From: Qipengyuania psychrotolerans
Lineage (GTDB): Bacteria > Pseudomonadota > Alphaproteobacteria > Sphingomonadales > Sphingomonadaceae
Length of the DNA: 64,000 nucleotides
NCBI RefSeq assembly: GCF_019711355.1
Contig: NZ_CP081297.1
Coordinates: 2,679,957-2,743,956, forward strand
Direction: 5' to 3'
Shown: positions 1 through 9,281 of the stretch, one piece after another
How the letters are laid out: the number at the start of each line of letters is the position of its first letter
Position numbering within the stretch: position 1 is the stretch's first letter
Notes under the pieces: generated by a model
Told to the model about the DNA's origin: nothing
Databases searched by the model: none
Seen by the model: the letters and a program-made list of their open reading frames with translations, nothing else
Made by a program: the position numbers and the translations under genes

Positions 1-1
1 G

Positions 2-556
2 GTCTGGTGGCTCGTCTCTCCCGGCAACCCACTTAAACCTAGGGAAGGCATGGCGCCGCTCCAGGCGCGTTACGCGTCGGCAGTGCGGCAGGCGCGCCGG
101 TCGCCGATTCGCGCTACGGTAATCGAGCGCGAGCTTGGTACGCGCTACACGGTCGATACGCTGGCTGCGATCCAGCGGCGCTACCCGAAACACGAATTCG
201 TGTGGCTGATGGGGTCCGACAATCTCGCCCAATTCCACCTCTGGCGAGACTGGCGGGAAATCGCGCGCAGTATGCCGATTGCGGTAATCGCAAGGCCCGG
301 CTATGATGGTGCTGCTATCGCAAGCCCCGCGATGGCCTGGCTGAGGCGATATCGTGTCTCAACCGCCAGTTTTGCAAAAGGGGGCGAATGGAGCGCACCG
401 GCGCTGGTGACATTGCGTTTCGATCCCGATCCACGTTCGGCTACGGCGATTCGCCGCGCCGATCCCGATTGGGCAACGCGTCACGCCGGTAAATCCTTGA
501 GAGACCAGGTGACACATCGTCCGATCCCAAGCGGGGAGGAAACGACTACGCCATGA
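2..556 (+). CDS. nadD: Nicotinate-nucleotide adenylyltransferase, 5'-truncated by window edge
   Basis: Adenylates nicotinate mononucleotide to deamido-NAD in NAD biosynthesis, in the cytoplasm. The frame is open from base 2, before the first ATG at 50, and reads VWWLVSPGNPLKP, typical of NadD. About 184 residues are visible; the missing N-terminus should carry the GxFDPxHxGH nucleotidyltransferase motif. Also visible are GSDNLAQFHLW and, near the C-terminus, SATAIRR, the equivalent of the family (S)STxxR motif. The ATG at 50 is internal. It heads the nadD-rsfS-rlmH-envC-ctpA order common in alphaproteobacteria. The identification is secure; the start lies outside the window. Confidence 0.95.
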   Translation, partial: VWWLVSPGNPLKPREGMAPLQARYASAVRQARRSPIRATVIERELGTRYTVDTLAAIQRRYPKHEFVWLMGSDNLAQFHLWRDWREIARSMPIAVIARPGYDGAAIASPAMAWLRRYRVSTASFAKGGEWSAPALVTLRFDPDPRSATAIRRADPDWATRHAGKSLRDQVTHRPIPSGEETTTP

Positions 557-615
557 TGTGCGTTGTCTTTTCCATGCCTCGAACGCTTCCTTCGACCCAT
601 ACATTCAGGAGTACA

Positions 616-693
616 ATGCACGCCTATGACACAGGCGCATACCGACCCGGCACGATCCGGGAACGACACCGCGAAGGTGGCCCGCATGGCTGA
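616..693 (+). CDS. Possible 25-codon leader ORF overlapping the rsfS start
   Basis: An AGGAG at 607-611 lies four bases before an ATG at 616. That ATG opens a 25-codon frame ending in TGA at 691-693, across the preferred rsfS start (ATG 686). This would allow termination-reinitiation coupling. No homologue is recognised and the frame may be chance; the same AGGAG could instead serve an rsfS start at 626, though 14 bases is a poor spacing. Confidence 0.25.
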   Translation: MHAYDTGAYRPGTIRERHREGGPHG

Positions 694-1045
694 TGCCGCA
701 GGTGATCCACTGCTCGCACTCGTGCTCAAGCAGCTTGACGATGATCAGGCCCAGGAAGTCGTGACCGTTGACCTCGAGGGGAAGACGTCGATTGCCGATT
801 ACATGGTCATCGCGTCGGGCCGCTCGTCGCGCCAGGTCGCCTCGATGGCGCAGAAACTGGCGGAAACGCTCAAGAAAGAAGGCTTCGGACCAATCAAGCT
901 CGAAGGGCTCCCTGCTGCTGACTGGGTCTTGGTCGACGCCGGTGACATCGTGGTGCATCTGTTCCGTCCGGAAGTCCGCAGCTTCTACAATCTGGAGCGT
1001 ATGTGGGCCTTTGGCGACGCGCCCCCGGTGGCAGGGACGGCCTGA
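686..1045 (+). CDS. rsfS: Ribosome silencing factor RsfS
   Basis: Binds ribosomal protein L14 on the 50S subunit and blocks subunit joining, lowering translation in poor nutrient conditions. The 119-residue product has the full Iojap/DUF143 fold signature: DDDQAQEVVTVDL, IADYMVIASGRSSRQV, LPAADWVLVDAGDIVVHLF and the near-invariant RSFYNLERMW end. ATG 686 is chosen because AAGGTGG (674-680) sits five bases upstream and MADAAGDPLLALVL aligns with usual N-termini. In-frame ATG 626 would add 20 residues. It lies between nadD and rlmH, its usual partners. Confidence 0.93.
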   Translation: MADAAGDPLLALVLKQLDDDQAQEVVTVDLEGKTSIADYMVIASGRSSRQVASMAQKLAETLKKEGFGPIKLEGLPAADWVLVDAGDIVVHLFRPEVRSFYNLERMWAFGDAPPVAGTA

Positions 1046-1112
1046 CCGGCTTTGTGCTCGCGCAGCTTGGTGATCGTTTTGTCAGGCGCCGGGCATATCT
1101 CGAGGTGTATCC

Positions 1113-1535
1113 ATCCTTCTTCACATCATCGCGCGCGGAAAGATTGCCCGGTCTCCCGAGGCTGATCTCGTCGCGCGTTACGAAAAGCGGCTGACCTGGC
1201 CGGTCAAGTTGACCGAATTGCCCGAGACCGGCGGGCGCATTCCCGAGCCGCAGGCACCGTACAAGACCGTCCTGCTGGATGAGCGCGGAAAGGACCTGCC
1301 GTCAGAGGAACTGGCCGAAACACTTGGGCGGTGGCGCGACGACGGGATGCGCGAATGCCGGTTTGTCCTGGGTGCCGCAGACGGTCATAGTCAGGCAGAT
1401 CGGCGCAGCGCCGATCTTCTCCTGGCCTTCGGCAAAGCAACATGGCCGCACCTCCTGGCACGGGCGATGCTGGCGGAACAATTGTACCGCGCAACTACAA
1501 TCCTTGCCGGACACCCCTATCATCGCAGCGGATGA
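1113..1535 (+). CDS. rlmH: 23S rRNA pseudouridine-1915 N3-methyltransferase, apparent ATC start
   Basis: SPOUT-class SAM methyltransferase acting on pseudouridine 1915 of helix 69 in the 70S ribosome. Motifs: VLLDERGK, RFVLGAADGHS (SAM-binding knot), and the C-terminal LAEQLYRA and HPYHR. The conserved N-terminal strand is encoded upstream of the first TTG (1209), beginning LLHIIARGKIARSP from 1116. In this frame no ATG, GTG, TTG or CTG exists between the stop at 1071 and CTG 1191. ATC at 1113 sits where relatives have the initiator Met, with GAGGTG (1102-1107) five bases before it. From ATC the product is 140 residues, the family length. A start at 1209 would remove about 32 conserved residues. 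Confidence 0.85.
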   Translation: MLLHIIARGKIARSPEADLVARYEKRLTWPVKLTELPETGGRIPEPQAPYKTVLLDERGKDLPSEELAETLGRWRDDGMRECRFVLGAADGHSQADRRSADLLLAFGKATWPHLLARAMLAEQLYRATTILAGHPYHRSG

Positions 1536-1553
1536 TGCGGCAGGTATGACGCC

Positions 1554-2786
1554 ATGATCCGCGTTACTGCCTTGGCTCTGATTATCCTGCTTCTCGCAGC
1601 CATAGGGCTGCCCGGGCTGGCGATGCCGGGTTCGCAGGCAGTCGGCCAATATCCGGATGCTGCTGAGGCCCGGGAAGCGCTGGAAGCGGCGCGTCAACAG
1701 CAACGCAACGCACGCGCCCGGGCCGAGCGGCTGGAGAGGCAATCCAGGCAATCCGAAAAAACAGCTGAAACCGCACTGGGCAATGCTGCCCTACTGGCTG
1801 CGCGGGTACAGCAATCCGAAGCTGCAATTACTGCCGCCGAGGCTGAACTCGCGATCGTTTCGGCTCAGCGCAGCACGCTGGATCGGCAGCTGGCCCGCAA
1901 ACGTGAGCCGCTGATGCGCCTCACCGCTGCGCTCCAAACGATGTCGCGCCGCCCACTGGCGCTGGCGGCCCTTCAGCCCGGGTCACTCGAAGATGTCGTG
2001 CATACCCGGGCTGCTCTTTCCGCAGCCATGCCGGTTGTGCGCAAGCGGACAGAAGCCTTGCGCGGCGATCTGTCTCGGGCGCGCGCATTGGAAGATCAGC
2101 GCGCATCATCGCTCCGAAACCTGCGTTCTGCCGAGGAAGACCTCAAGGAACGCCGCAGCGACCTTATCGCATTGGCACAGCGTGAGAGAATTCGCTCGCA
2201 GCAAGCCTCCGGCGGCGCATCGCGCGAAGCGGAAAGAGCGCTCGTCCTGTCCGAAGAAGCGCGCGATCTGGATGCTTTTGTCGGCCAGTTGGAACAGGCA
2301 GGCTCGATCCGCTCCCGCCTCGCCGCCTTGCCCGGTCCGGTCCTGCGCCCCTCGAGCGGCGGTGACGCCAGCGCGCCTGCCAAAGCTCCGGTGCCATCAC
2401 CGACACCCAGCGCCACGGCCCCGCCGAATCGCTATATCCTGCCGGTGGCCGGAACTGTGGTCGCCGGATTCGGAGAAGCCAGCGTCGCCGGTTCGCGGAC
2501 ATCCGGAATTGCCCTCGCGTCCCGACCGGGCGCGCAGGTTGTCTCTCCGGGTGAGGGACGTGTGGCATTTGCCGGGCCTTACCGGGGGTTCGGTCAAATC
2601 ATCATCGTCGAGCATGACAATGGCTGGACCAGCCTCGTGACAGGATTGGGCGATGTGTCGGTTGCGGTGGGTCAGACTGTCACGGCAGGCTCTCCCCTGG
2701 GAAGTGCAGCTGCGAGTCGTCCGGAGGTTACGCTCGAACTGCGAAAGAACGGCGATCCGGTGAACCCGCTCGACCATCTGCGCTAG
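1554..2786 (+). CDS. envC: EnvC-like murein hydrolase activator (degenerate LytM)
   Basis: A 410-residue exported protein: signal peptide (about 1-23), a long Ala/Arg/Glu-rich coiled coil (about 35-225), a Pro/Ala linker (about 255-290) and a C-terminal LytM/M23 fold (about 295-408). The zinc ligands are gone: the HxxxD region reads SGIALASRPG, and the HxH strand reads EVTLELRKNG. It should therefore activate amidases at the septum rather than cut peptidoglycan itself, as EnvC does. It lies 18 bases after rlmH and upstream of ctpA, the usual order. Homology to EnvC is by architecture; the partner amidase is not in the window. Confidence 0.85.
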   Translation: MIRVTALALIILLLAAIGLPGLAMPGSQAVGQYPDAAEAREALEAARQQQRNARARAERLERQSRQSEKTAETALGNAALLAARVQQSEAAITAAEAELAIVSAQRSTLDRQLARKREPLMRLTAALQTMSRRPLALAALQPGSLEDVVHTRAALSAAMPVVRKRTEALRGDLSRARALEDQRASSLRNLRSAEEDLKERRSDLIALAQRERIRSQQASGGASREAERALVLSEEARDLDAFVGQLEQAGSIRSRLAALPGPVLRPSSGGDASAPAKAPVPSPTPSATAPPNRYILPVAGTVVAGFGEASVAGSRTSGIALASRPGAQVVSPGEGRVAFAGPYRGFGQIIIVEHDNGWTSLVTGLGDVSVAVGQTVTAGSPLGSAAASRPEVTLELRKNGDPVNPLDHLR

Positions 2787-2889
2787 GCCGTCCGTCGAAT
2801 TCCAGGCGAAATCGGCACGTGATCCGGCTCAGCTTTCATTCACCGCTGTTGCGTTATACACTGCTGGCAAGCTTGAAGGATTTCGACCG

Positions 2890-4230
2890 ATGAAGATCGC
2901 CGCACTGGCCCGTTCTGCCGCTCTCGTGACTGCTGTCGCACTGATTCCTGCGACTACCGTAGGATTTGCCCGCGTCGAAGCGAGTGCCGGGCCGGAATTT
3001 GGCAAGTTGTTCGCCGTCTACCAGCGGATCAAGGCCAGCTATGTCGAGCCGGTCGAGGACGATGTGCTCATCAACGGCGCCATCGACGGCATGCTTGCAG
3101 CGCTCGATCCGCATTCGGGCTATCTCGACGGATCGGATCTCCAGCGCCTCGAAACGATGATCGACGGCAATTATTCCGGCCTCGGCCTCTCCGTTGTCAG
3201 CGATGACGGCGCGGTGAAGGTTATTTCGCCGTTCCGCGGCAGCCCGGCAGACGAAGCGGGCATGAAGGCGGGCGATTACATCACCCATCTCGACGGTGAA
3301 CTGATCTACGGCCTGGAGCTCGACGAAGCCGTGTCGCGGATGCGCGGGAAGGCCGGAACCGCTATCCGGCTAACCGTTTTCCGTCCCGGCCGCGACGAAC
3401 CATTCGACGTCAGCGTCACACGCGGTGTGATTGAGCTTGAACCGGTGACGTGGGAACTGAAGGACGGCAACGTCGGCCACATCATGATCAACGAATTCTC
3501 GCGCGATGTGGGCAGCGATGTCTATACCGGCTGGAAAGACCTGCAGAAGCAGGCCGCCGGCCGCTTGAGCGGGCTTGTTCTCGACATGCGTTCCAATCCG
3601 GGCGGCTCGCTCGACGAGGCTGTCGCGCTGTCGGACTTGTTCCTTTCGGAAGGACAGATCGTGTCGCAGCGCGGCCGCGCACGCGGCGAATCGATCAGCT
3701 ATGATGCTGAAACCGTGTTCCGCGGCGATATTGCCGAAGGGCTTCCCATCGTGGTCCTGATCGATGCGGGCTCCGCTTCGGCCAGCGAAATTGTTGCGGG
3801 CGCCCTGCAAGACCACCGCCGCGCGGTGATCATGGGCGAGCGCAGCTTCGGCAAGGGCAGTGTGCAGACACTCCTGCCGCTGGGCCGCGATGCCGCCCTC
3901 AAGCTGACGACTGCACGCTATTACACGCCTGCGGGCCACTCGGTGCAGGAAGGCGGGATCAAGCCCGATATCGCCGTTCCCCAGCTTTCGGATCCCGACC
4001 TTGCAAAGCGCAATAAGTTCATCATGCGCGAAAGCGATCTGCGCGGCCATCTGATCAACGAACTCGGCATTGATGACGAGGGTATGGAAAGCGACAAGCG
4101 CGACGATCCGCGCTTCAAACTGACCGCCGCCGAACTTGAAGAGCAGGGCATCGAAGACTTCCAGTTGCACTACGCGCTGCAAACGCTGCGCCGCACTGCT
4201 CCGAGTTCAGTTGCTGTGCGCAAGAAGTAA
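2890..4230 (+). CDS. ctpA: S41 family C-terminal processing peptidase
   Basis: Periplasmic tail-specific protease of 446 residues. Order: signal peptide (about 1-28), helical N-domain with DPHSGYLDG, PDZ domain (about 90-170, containing GLGLSV and SPADEAGMKAGD), and protease core. The catalytic Ser lies in GSASASEIV (about 295-299) and the Lys in SFGKGSVQTLLPL (about 321), the Ser-Lys dyad of the family. The C-terminus has the usual ARYYTPAGHSVQEGGIKPD. It likely processes envelope proteins or cell-wall enzymes; the pairing with an EnvC-like gene is widespread in alphaproteobacteria. Confidence 0.95.
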   Translation: MKIAALARSAALVTAVALIPATTVGFARVEASAGPEFGKLFAVYQRIKASYVEPVEDDVLINGAIDGMLAALDPHSGYLDGSDLQRLETMIDGNYSGLGLSVVSDDGAVKVISPFRGSPADEAGMKAGDYITHLDGELIYGLELDEAVSRMRGKAGTAIRLTVFRPGRDEPFDVSVTRGVIELEPVTWELKDGNVGHIMINEFSRDVGSDVYTGWKDLQKQAAGRLSGLVLDMRSNPGGSLDEAVALSDLFLSEGQIVSQRGRARGESISYDAETVFRGDIAEGLPIVVLIDAGSASASEIVAGALQDHRRAVIMGERSFGKGSVQTLLPLGRDAALKLTTARYYTPAGHSVQEGGIKPDIAVPQLSDPDLAKRNKFIMRESDLRGHLINELGIDDEGMESDKRDDPRFKLTAAELEEQGIEDFQLHYALQTLRRTAPSSVAVRKK

Positions 4231-4248
4231 GACTAGCAGTCACCACGA

Positions 4249-4728
4249 ATGACTGACCTGCCTTCTGTGCGGCTGGCCCAAAGGCTGGCACTGGCCCTGC
4301 CTGCGGCATTGCTCGCTGGCGCGTATATTTCCCAATATGGCTTCGGGCTTTTCCCGTGCGAGATGTGCTGGTGGCAGCGCTGGCCCCATTTCGCGGCGCT
4401 GGCGTTTGCGGCGCTTTCGTTCCTAGCGCCGCACAAGAAACTCCTCATCGCCTGGGCCGCTGGTGGTTTGCTGACGTCCGGCGCGATCGGCTTTTTTCAC
4501 GCAGGCGTAGAGTACGGGCTCTGGGAGGGCGTGACGTCCTGTGCCGCGATCGCACTCCCCGAAAACGGGGAAAGCGCGCTTGATGCAATCATGAACAGCC
4601 CGCTCGTGCGCTGCGACGAAGCTCCATGGACATTGTTCGGGATCAGCCTGGCCGGGTTCAACTTTCTTTTCTCCACGATTGGCGGGCTTGCGATTTTCCG
4701 CCTTCTGGCAAAGGACAAGGCAGCATGA
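4249..4728 (+). CDS. dsbB: DsbB-family disulfide bond formation protein
   Basis: Inner-membrane oxidoreductase of 159 residues that would reoxidise a periplasmic DsbA using quinone. Four hydrophobic helices are visible. The first redox pair is CEMC (residues 38-41). A second pair, Cys 98 (TSCAA) and Cys 122 (VRCDE), lies in the second periplasmic loop. WWQRWPH after the CxxC matches the DsbB/DsbI pattern. It overlaps coq7 by ATGA, so a quinone-using enzyme is translationally coupled to a quinone-synthesis enzyme. The symbol is by family; it could equally be named dsbI. Confidence 0.9.
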   Translation: MTDLPSVRLAQRLALALPAALLAGAYISQYGFGLFPCEMCWWQRWPHFAALAFAALSFLAPHKKLLIAWAAGGLLTSGAIGFFHAGVEYGLWEGVTSCAAIALPENGESALDAIMNSPLVRCDEAPWTLFGISLAGFNFLFSTIGGLAIFRLLAKDKAA

Positions 4729-5252
4729 GCAAGACTCCCGATCATATCGCCCGGATGATCCGCGTCGATCAGGCGGGGGAATTCGGCGCCACCCGCATTT
4801 ATGCCGGTCAACTGGCCGTAATGGGTGACCGCGGACCGGATTCGGCCGAGATTGCCGGCATGGCAGAACAGGAAGCCGGGCACCGCGAGAAATTCGATGC
4901 GCTGATGGCGCGCCGCGGCGTGCGCCCCACCATCTTGCAGCCGTTCTGGGACCGCGCCGGTTTCGCGCTGGGCGCAGTCACTGCGATGATCGGGCCGGAA
5001 GCAGCGATGGCCTGTACTGCGGCAGTCGAAACGGAAATTGACCTCCACTATTCCGACCAGATCGACAGGCTGGCCGAAACGGGCGAAGATCCGGAATTGG
5101 CTGCAATGATCGAGGAATTCCGCGAAGACGAGCGTGAGCACCGGGACGCGGCCTTGGCAGCCGGAGCAGAGCGTGCTCCTGCCTATCCGGTCCTGACGGG
5201 CCTGATCCGCCTGGGATGCAAGGCTGCGATCCGCATTTCGGAGAGGATATAG
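4725..5252 (+). CDS. coq7: Demethoxyubiquinone hydroxylase (Coq7)
   Basis: Di-iron monooxygenase for the last hydroxylation in ubiquinone synthesis, membrane-associated. The 175-residue protein keeps the carboxylate-bridged di-iron ligands: GEFGATRIYAGQ, EQEAGHREKF, ETEIDLHY and EREHRDAAL. Start ATG 4725 overlaps the dsbB stop by ATGA; upstream in-frame codons belong to dsbB. The length is that of the compact bacterial Coq7, about half a duplicated form. Confidence 0.93.
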   Translation: MSKTPDHIARMIRVDQAGEFGATRIYAGQLAVMGDRGPDSAEIAGMAEQEAGHREKFDALMARRGVRPTILQPFWDRAGFALGAVTAMIGPEAAMACTAAVETEIDLHYSDQIDRLAETGEDPELAAMIEEFREDEREHRDAALAAGAERAPAYPVLTGLIRLGCKAAIRISERI

Positions 5253-5341
5253 CGGGAACAACGGGTACCACCCGCTCGCTTCATTGACAGTTCACGCGTG
5301 CTGGCGCCTATTCGCTGGCGACGCATTTAACGAGGTGCACC

Positions 5342-5941
5342 ATGACAAAGTCTCTCCCGATCCTTGCCGCGGCGCTTGCCGCGCTCGCCGCCACACCGGC
5401 TGCCGCGCAGGAGCCGGTTGATACGGGCGATGATCGCTACAACATGGTTGTCGTCTACGGCGAGGACGCCTGCCCGCCGAGCGAAGGCGACACCATCGTC
5501 GTGTGCGCCCGCAAGGCGGAGAGCGAACGCTTCCGTATTCCGGAGGCGCTGCGCACTTCGAACAGTCCGGAGAACCAGAGCTGGGCCAAACGCGTCGAGA
5601 GCCTGGAAATGATCGGCGACTTCGGCATCCTCTCTTGCTCGCCCGCCGGAGCCGGCGGTGTGTTGGGTTGCACCGAGAAGATGATTGACGAAGCCTATGC
5701 CGAAAAGCGCGAAGGCGCCGATGTCCGGTTCTCTCAGATCATCGCTGAGCAGCGGGCTGAACGTCTTTCGACGATCGATTCCGACGCCGCACGCACCCAG
5801 CGCGATGTCGAGATGATCGAGCGCGAATACATGGAGCGCCTGGCGCGCGAGCGCGGCGAGACGCTTCCCGATGAAGCCGACGCACTGCCCGAACCGACAG
5901 TTGTTGCAGGCGATCCCGGGGAAGAGCCAGCGCCTGAATAA
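5342..5941 (+). CDS. Exported protein of unknown function
   Basis: A 199-residue protein with a clear signal peptide (about 1-22, ending AAAQ). The mature part begins acidic, then has a DTIVVCARKAESERFRIP segment common to small secreted sphingomonad proteins, four cysteines (in DACPP, VVCAR, LSCSP and LGCTE), a charged helical stretch (about 125-170) and an acidic Pro/Glu tail. The four cysteines suggest two disulfides in the periplasm. No enzyme motif is seen and no function is assigned. It has its own upstream gap of 89 bases. Confidence 0.75.
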   Translation: MTKSLPILAAALAALAATPAAAQEPVDTGDDRYNMVVVYGEDACPPSEGDTIVVCARKAESERFRIPEALRTSNSPENQSWAKRVESLEMIGDFGILSCSPAGAGGVLGCTEKMIDEAYAEKREGADVRFSQIIAEQRAERLSTIDSDAARTQRDVEMIEREYMERLARERGETLPDEADALPEPTVVAGDPGEEPAPE

Positions 5942-5983
5942 GGTCTATGGCCTCTTAACCATTTGCGGTTAGAGCGCGCAAAT

Positions 5984-7108
5984 ATGACCGCGCGCCCCAA
6001 AATTCTCACCGTTTTCGGCACCCGTCCCGAAGCGATCAAGCTGTTCCCACTGGTCCATGCCCTGGAGGCAGACGGCCGGTTCGAAAGCCGCGTCTGCGTG
6101 TCCGCGCAGCACCGCGGAATGCTCGACCAGGTGCTTGATATTGCTGCGGTTGCTCCAGATCACGACCTTGACCTGATGACGCCGGGGCAGTCGCTCGACG
6201 AACTGACGGCACGGGCACTGACCGGTATCGGCAAGGTGCTGGACGCAGAACAGCCGGACTGGGTGGTGGTGCAAGGTGACACTACCACGGTCATGGCAGG
6301 CGCAATCGCCGCCTATTACCGCAAGATCCCCGTCTGCCACGTGGAAGCCGGCCTGCGCAGCGGCAACATTCACCACCCTTGGCCAGAAGAGGTCAATCGC
6401 CGCGTCGTGGGGACCTTCGCAGCGCTGCACTGCGCGCCTACCGAAACCAGTGCGAACGCCTTGCTGAAAGAAAACGTCGATCCGTCCAGCGTCCATGTAA
6501 CCGGCAATACCGTTATCGATGCGCTCAAATGGGTGACGAAGAAGATCGAGGACGAACCCGGGCTTGCGTCAGGCCTGGCCGACCTCGAGGCGCGTTTCGC
6601 TGGCAAGCGGATTATCGGCATGACCAGCCACCGGCGCGAAAACTTCGGTGACGGGATGCAGGGTATCGCCAATGCGGTTAAAGAGATTGCACAGCGTGCT
6701 GACGTTGCGGTTATTTTCCCAGTGCATCTCAATCCCAACGTGCGGGCGGTGATGAACGAGCAATTGGCCGGACTCGACAACGTCGCGCTGATCGAACCGC
6801 TCGACTACCCGCATTTCGCGCGGCTGCTCGATATCAGCCACCTGATGCTGACTGATAGCGGAGGCGTGCAGGAAGAGGCGCCCGCTCTGGGCAAGCCCGT
6901 GCTGGTCATGCGCGAGACCACCGAACGCCCCGAAGGAGTGGAGGCGGGTACCGCCAAGCTGGTTGGCACAGACGCCGCCACAATCGTGCGCGAGACCACT
7001 CGCTTGCTCGACGACGAAGAAGCTTATTCTGCCATGGCGCGTGCCCATAACCCGTTCGGTGATGGGCAGTCGTCGCAGCGTATCTGCGATCTCCTCGCAG
7101 CCTCGTGA
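5984..7108 (+). CDS. wecB: UDP-N-acetylglucosamine 2-epimerase (non-hydrolysing)
   Basis: Interconverts UDP-GlcNAc and UDP-ManNAc, first step to ManNAc-type surface sugars. The 374-residue protein has the family signatures GTRPEAIKLFPLV near the N-terminus, VQGDTTT, HVEAGLRSG, TSHRRENFG and the UDP-binding DSGGVQEEAPALGKPVL near residue 295. ATG 5984 is preferred; an in-frame TTG at 5963 would add seven residues. wecC follows after 72 bases, so the pair makes UDP-ManNAcA. No glycosyltransferase is adjacent. Confidence 0.93.
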   Translation: MTARPKILTVFGTRPEAIKLFPLVHALEADGRFESRVCVSAQHRGMLDQVLDIAAVAPDHDLDLMTPGQSLDELTARALTGIGKVLDAEQPDWVVVQGDTTTVMAGAIAAYYRKIPVCHVEAGLRSGNIHHPWPEEVNRRVVGTFAALHCAPTETSANALLKENVDPSSVHVTGNTVIDALKWVTKKIEDEPGLASGLADLEARFAGKRIIGMTSHRRENFGDGMQGIANAVKEIAQRADVAVIFPVHLNPNVRAVMNEQLAGLDNVALIEPLDYPHFARLLDISHLMLTDSGGVQEEAPALGKPVLVMRETTERPEGVEAGTAKLVGTDAATIVRETTRLLDDEEAYSAMARAHNPFGDGQSSQRICDLLAAS

Positions 7109-7120
7109 CACAGCGTTACT

Positions 7121-7157
7121 GGTAAATTTACCTTCGCCCGCTAGGCAGGCGGGCGAA
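7121..7157 (+). other. Palindrome plus stem-loop between wecB and wecC
   Basis: GGTAAATTTACC (7121-7132) is a perfect 12-base palindrome. It touches a stem-loop with a perfect 9-bp stem, TTCGCCCGC (7133-7141) and GCGGGCGAA (7149-7157), with a 7-base loop. There is no T-run on either side, so it is not a standard terminator. It may be an mRNA-stability or differential-expression element, or a protein binding site. Confidence 0.55.
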
Positions 7158-7180
7158 AACGAGACGGGAATCATCAAGAA

Positions 7181-8446
7181 ATGCGCGGCGATACCAAACC
7201 CGAAGTCTGTGTCATCGGTCTAGGCTATATCGGCCTGCCGACAGCCGCCATTATCGCCCGCGCGGGCTGCCCGGTTCACGGGGTCGACGTGACGCAGAGC
7301 GTGGTCGACACCATCAATCGCGGCGAAATCCACATCGAGGAAGTCGATCTCGACGGCCTTGTGCAGGCTGTCGTGCAGCGCGGCTTCCTCAAGGCCTCCA
7401 CCGAGGTTGCACCTGCCGATGTTTTCGTAATCGCGGTGCCGACACCCTTCGCCAAGGATGGCAATCACACCCCGGACACGTCCTATGTCATGTCCGCAGC
7501 CGAAAACGTGGCCAAGGTGCTCAAGAAGGGCGACGTGGTCATCCTGGAATCGACGTCGCCGGTTGGCACGACAGAAGCGATGCGCGATGCTATTGCCGCC
7601 AAGCGCCCCGATCTTGCGATGCCGGGCCTGACGGACGGCCAGCCTGACGTCAGCCTCGCCTACTGCCCGGAGCGCGTTCTGCCCGGTAAAATCCTTGAGG
7701 AACTCACCCACAACGACCGTTCGATCGGCGGCATTACGCCGCGCTGTGCACGCAAGGCGCTCGCCTTCTACAAGCGGTTCGTGAAGGGCGAATGCGTCAC
7801 CACCGACGTGCGCAGCGCCGAAATGACCAAGCTGGTCGAGAATAGCTTCCGCGACGTGAACATTGCCTTCGCCAACGAGCTTTCGATGATCGCCGACAAG
7901 CAGGGACTGGACGTGTGGGAGGTCATCCGCCTCGCCAATCGCCATCCGCGCGTGAATATCCTCACCCCTGGCCCCGGCGTGGGCGGCCACTGTATAGCGG
8001 TCGATCCGTGGTTCATCGTACACGGCGCACCCGATGAGGCGAAAATGATCCGCCAAGCGCGTGAGACGAATGATGGCAAGATGCACCATGTCCTTGCCCG
8101 CGCAAAAGCCCTGATCGAAGCCAATCCAGGCCAGAAGGTCGCGTGCCTGGGCCTGGCGTTCAAAGCCAATATCGACGACTTCCGCGAAAGCCCGGCCCGT
8201 TATGTCGCCGCCAGTCTGGCGCGCGAATATGGCGACCGCGTGCAGGTAGTCGAACCCTATGCCGGCGAGCTGCCCAAGGAATTCGAAGGCACTTCGGCCG
8301 AACTGGTCGACATCGACACCGCGCTCGAAGAAAGCGGTGTATTGATCACGCTGGTCGACCATGACGTCTTCAAGGTTATCCCGCCCGAAGAACGCCAGAA
8401 CAAGGCCGTTTACGACACGCGCGGCATCTGGCCGGACGTCGCCTGA
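7181..8446 (+). CDS. wecC: UDP-N-acetyl-D-mannosamine dehydrogenase
   Basis: Oxidises UDP-ManNAc twice to UDP-ManNAcA with NAD. The 421-residue protein has the Rossmann GLGYIGLPTAAIIARAG near the N-terminus, ESTSPVGTT, PERVLPGKI, the central-domain KLVENSFRDVNIAFANE, and the catalytic Cys 271 in GPGVGGHCIAVDPWF. The C-terminal UDP-binding domain carries LGLAFKANIDDFRESPA. It pairs with wecB for an acidic sugar of capsule, exopolysaccharide or O-antigen. Its 3' end lies six bases from the convergent fabI. Confidence 0.93.
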   Translation: MRGDTKPEVCVIGLGYIGLPTAAIIARAGCPVHGVDVTQSVVDTINRGEIHIEEVDLDGLVQAVVQRGFLKASTEVAPADVFVIAVPTPFAKDGNHTPDTSYVMSAAENVAKVLKKGDVVILESTSPVGTTEAMRDAIAAKRPDLAMPGLTDGQPDVSLAYCPERVLPGKILEELTHNDRSIGGITPRCARKALAFYKRFVKGECVTTDVRSAEMTKLVENSFRDVNIAFANELSMIADKQGLDVWEVIRLANRHPRVNILTPGPGVGGHCIAVDPWFIVHGAPDEAKMIRQARETNDGKMHHVLARAKALIEANPGQKVACLGLAFKANIDDFRESPARYVAASLAREYGDRVQVVEPYAGELPKEFEGTSAELVDIDTALEESGVLITLVDHDVFKVIPPEERQNKAVYDTRGIWPDVA

Positions 8447-8452
8447 AGCTAA

Positions 8453-9259
<807 letters not shown>

Positions 9260-9281
9260 CACAGCATCCCTTCCTTGATGA

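Noticed and set aside
5255..5280. GGAAC-N17-CGCT resembling an EcfG promoter before the exported unknown at 5342
   Set aside because: The GGAAC directly follows the coq7 stop, the spacer is 17 and the -10 is off consensus; no stress link supports it.
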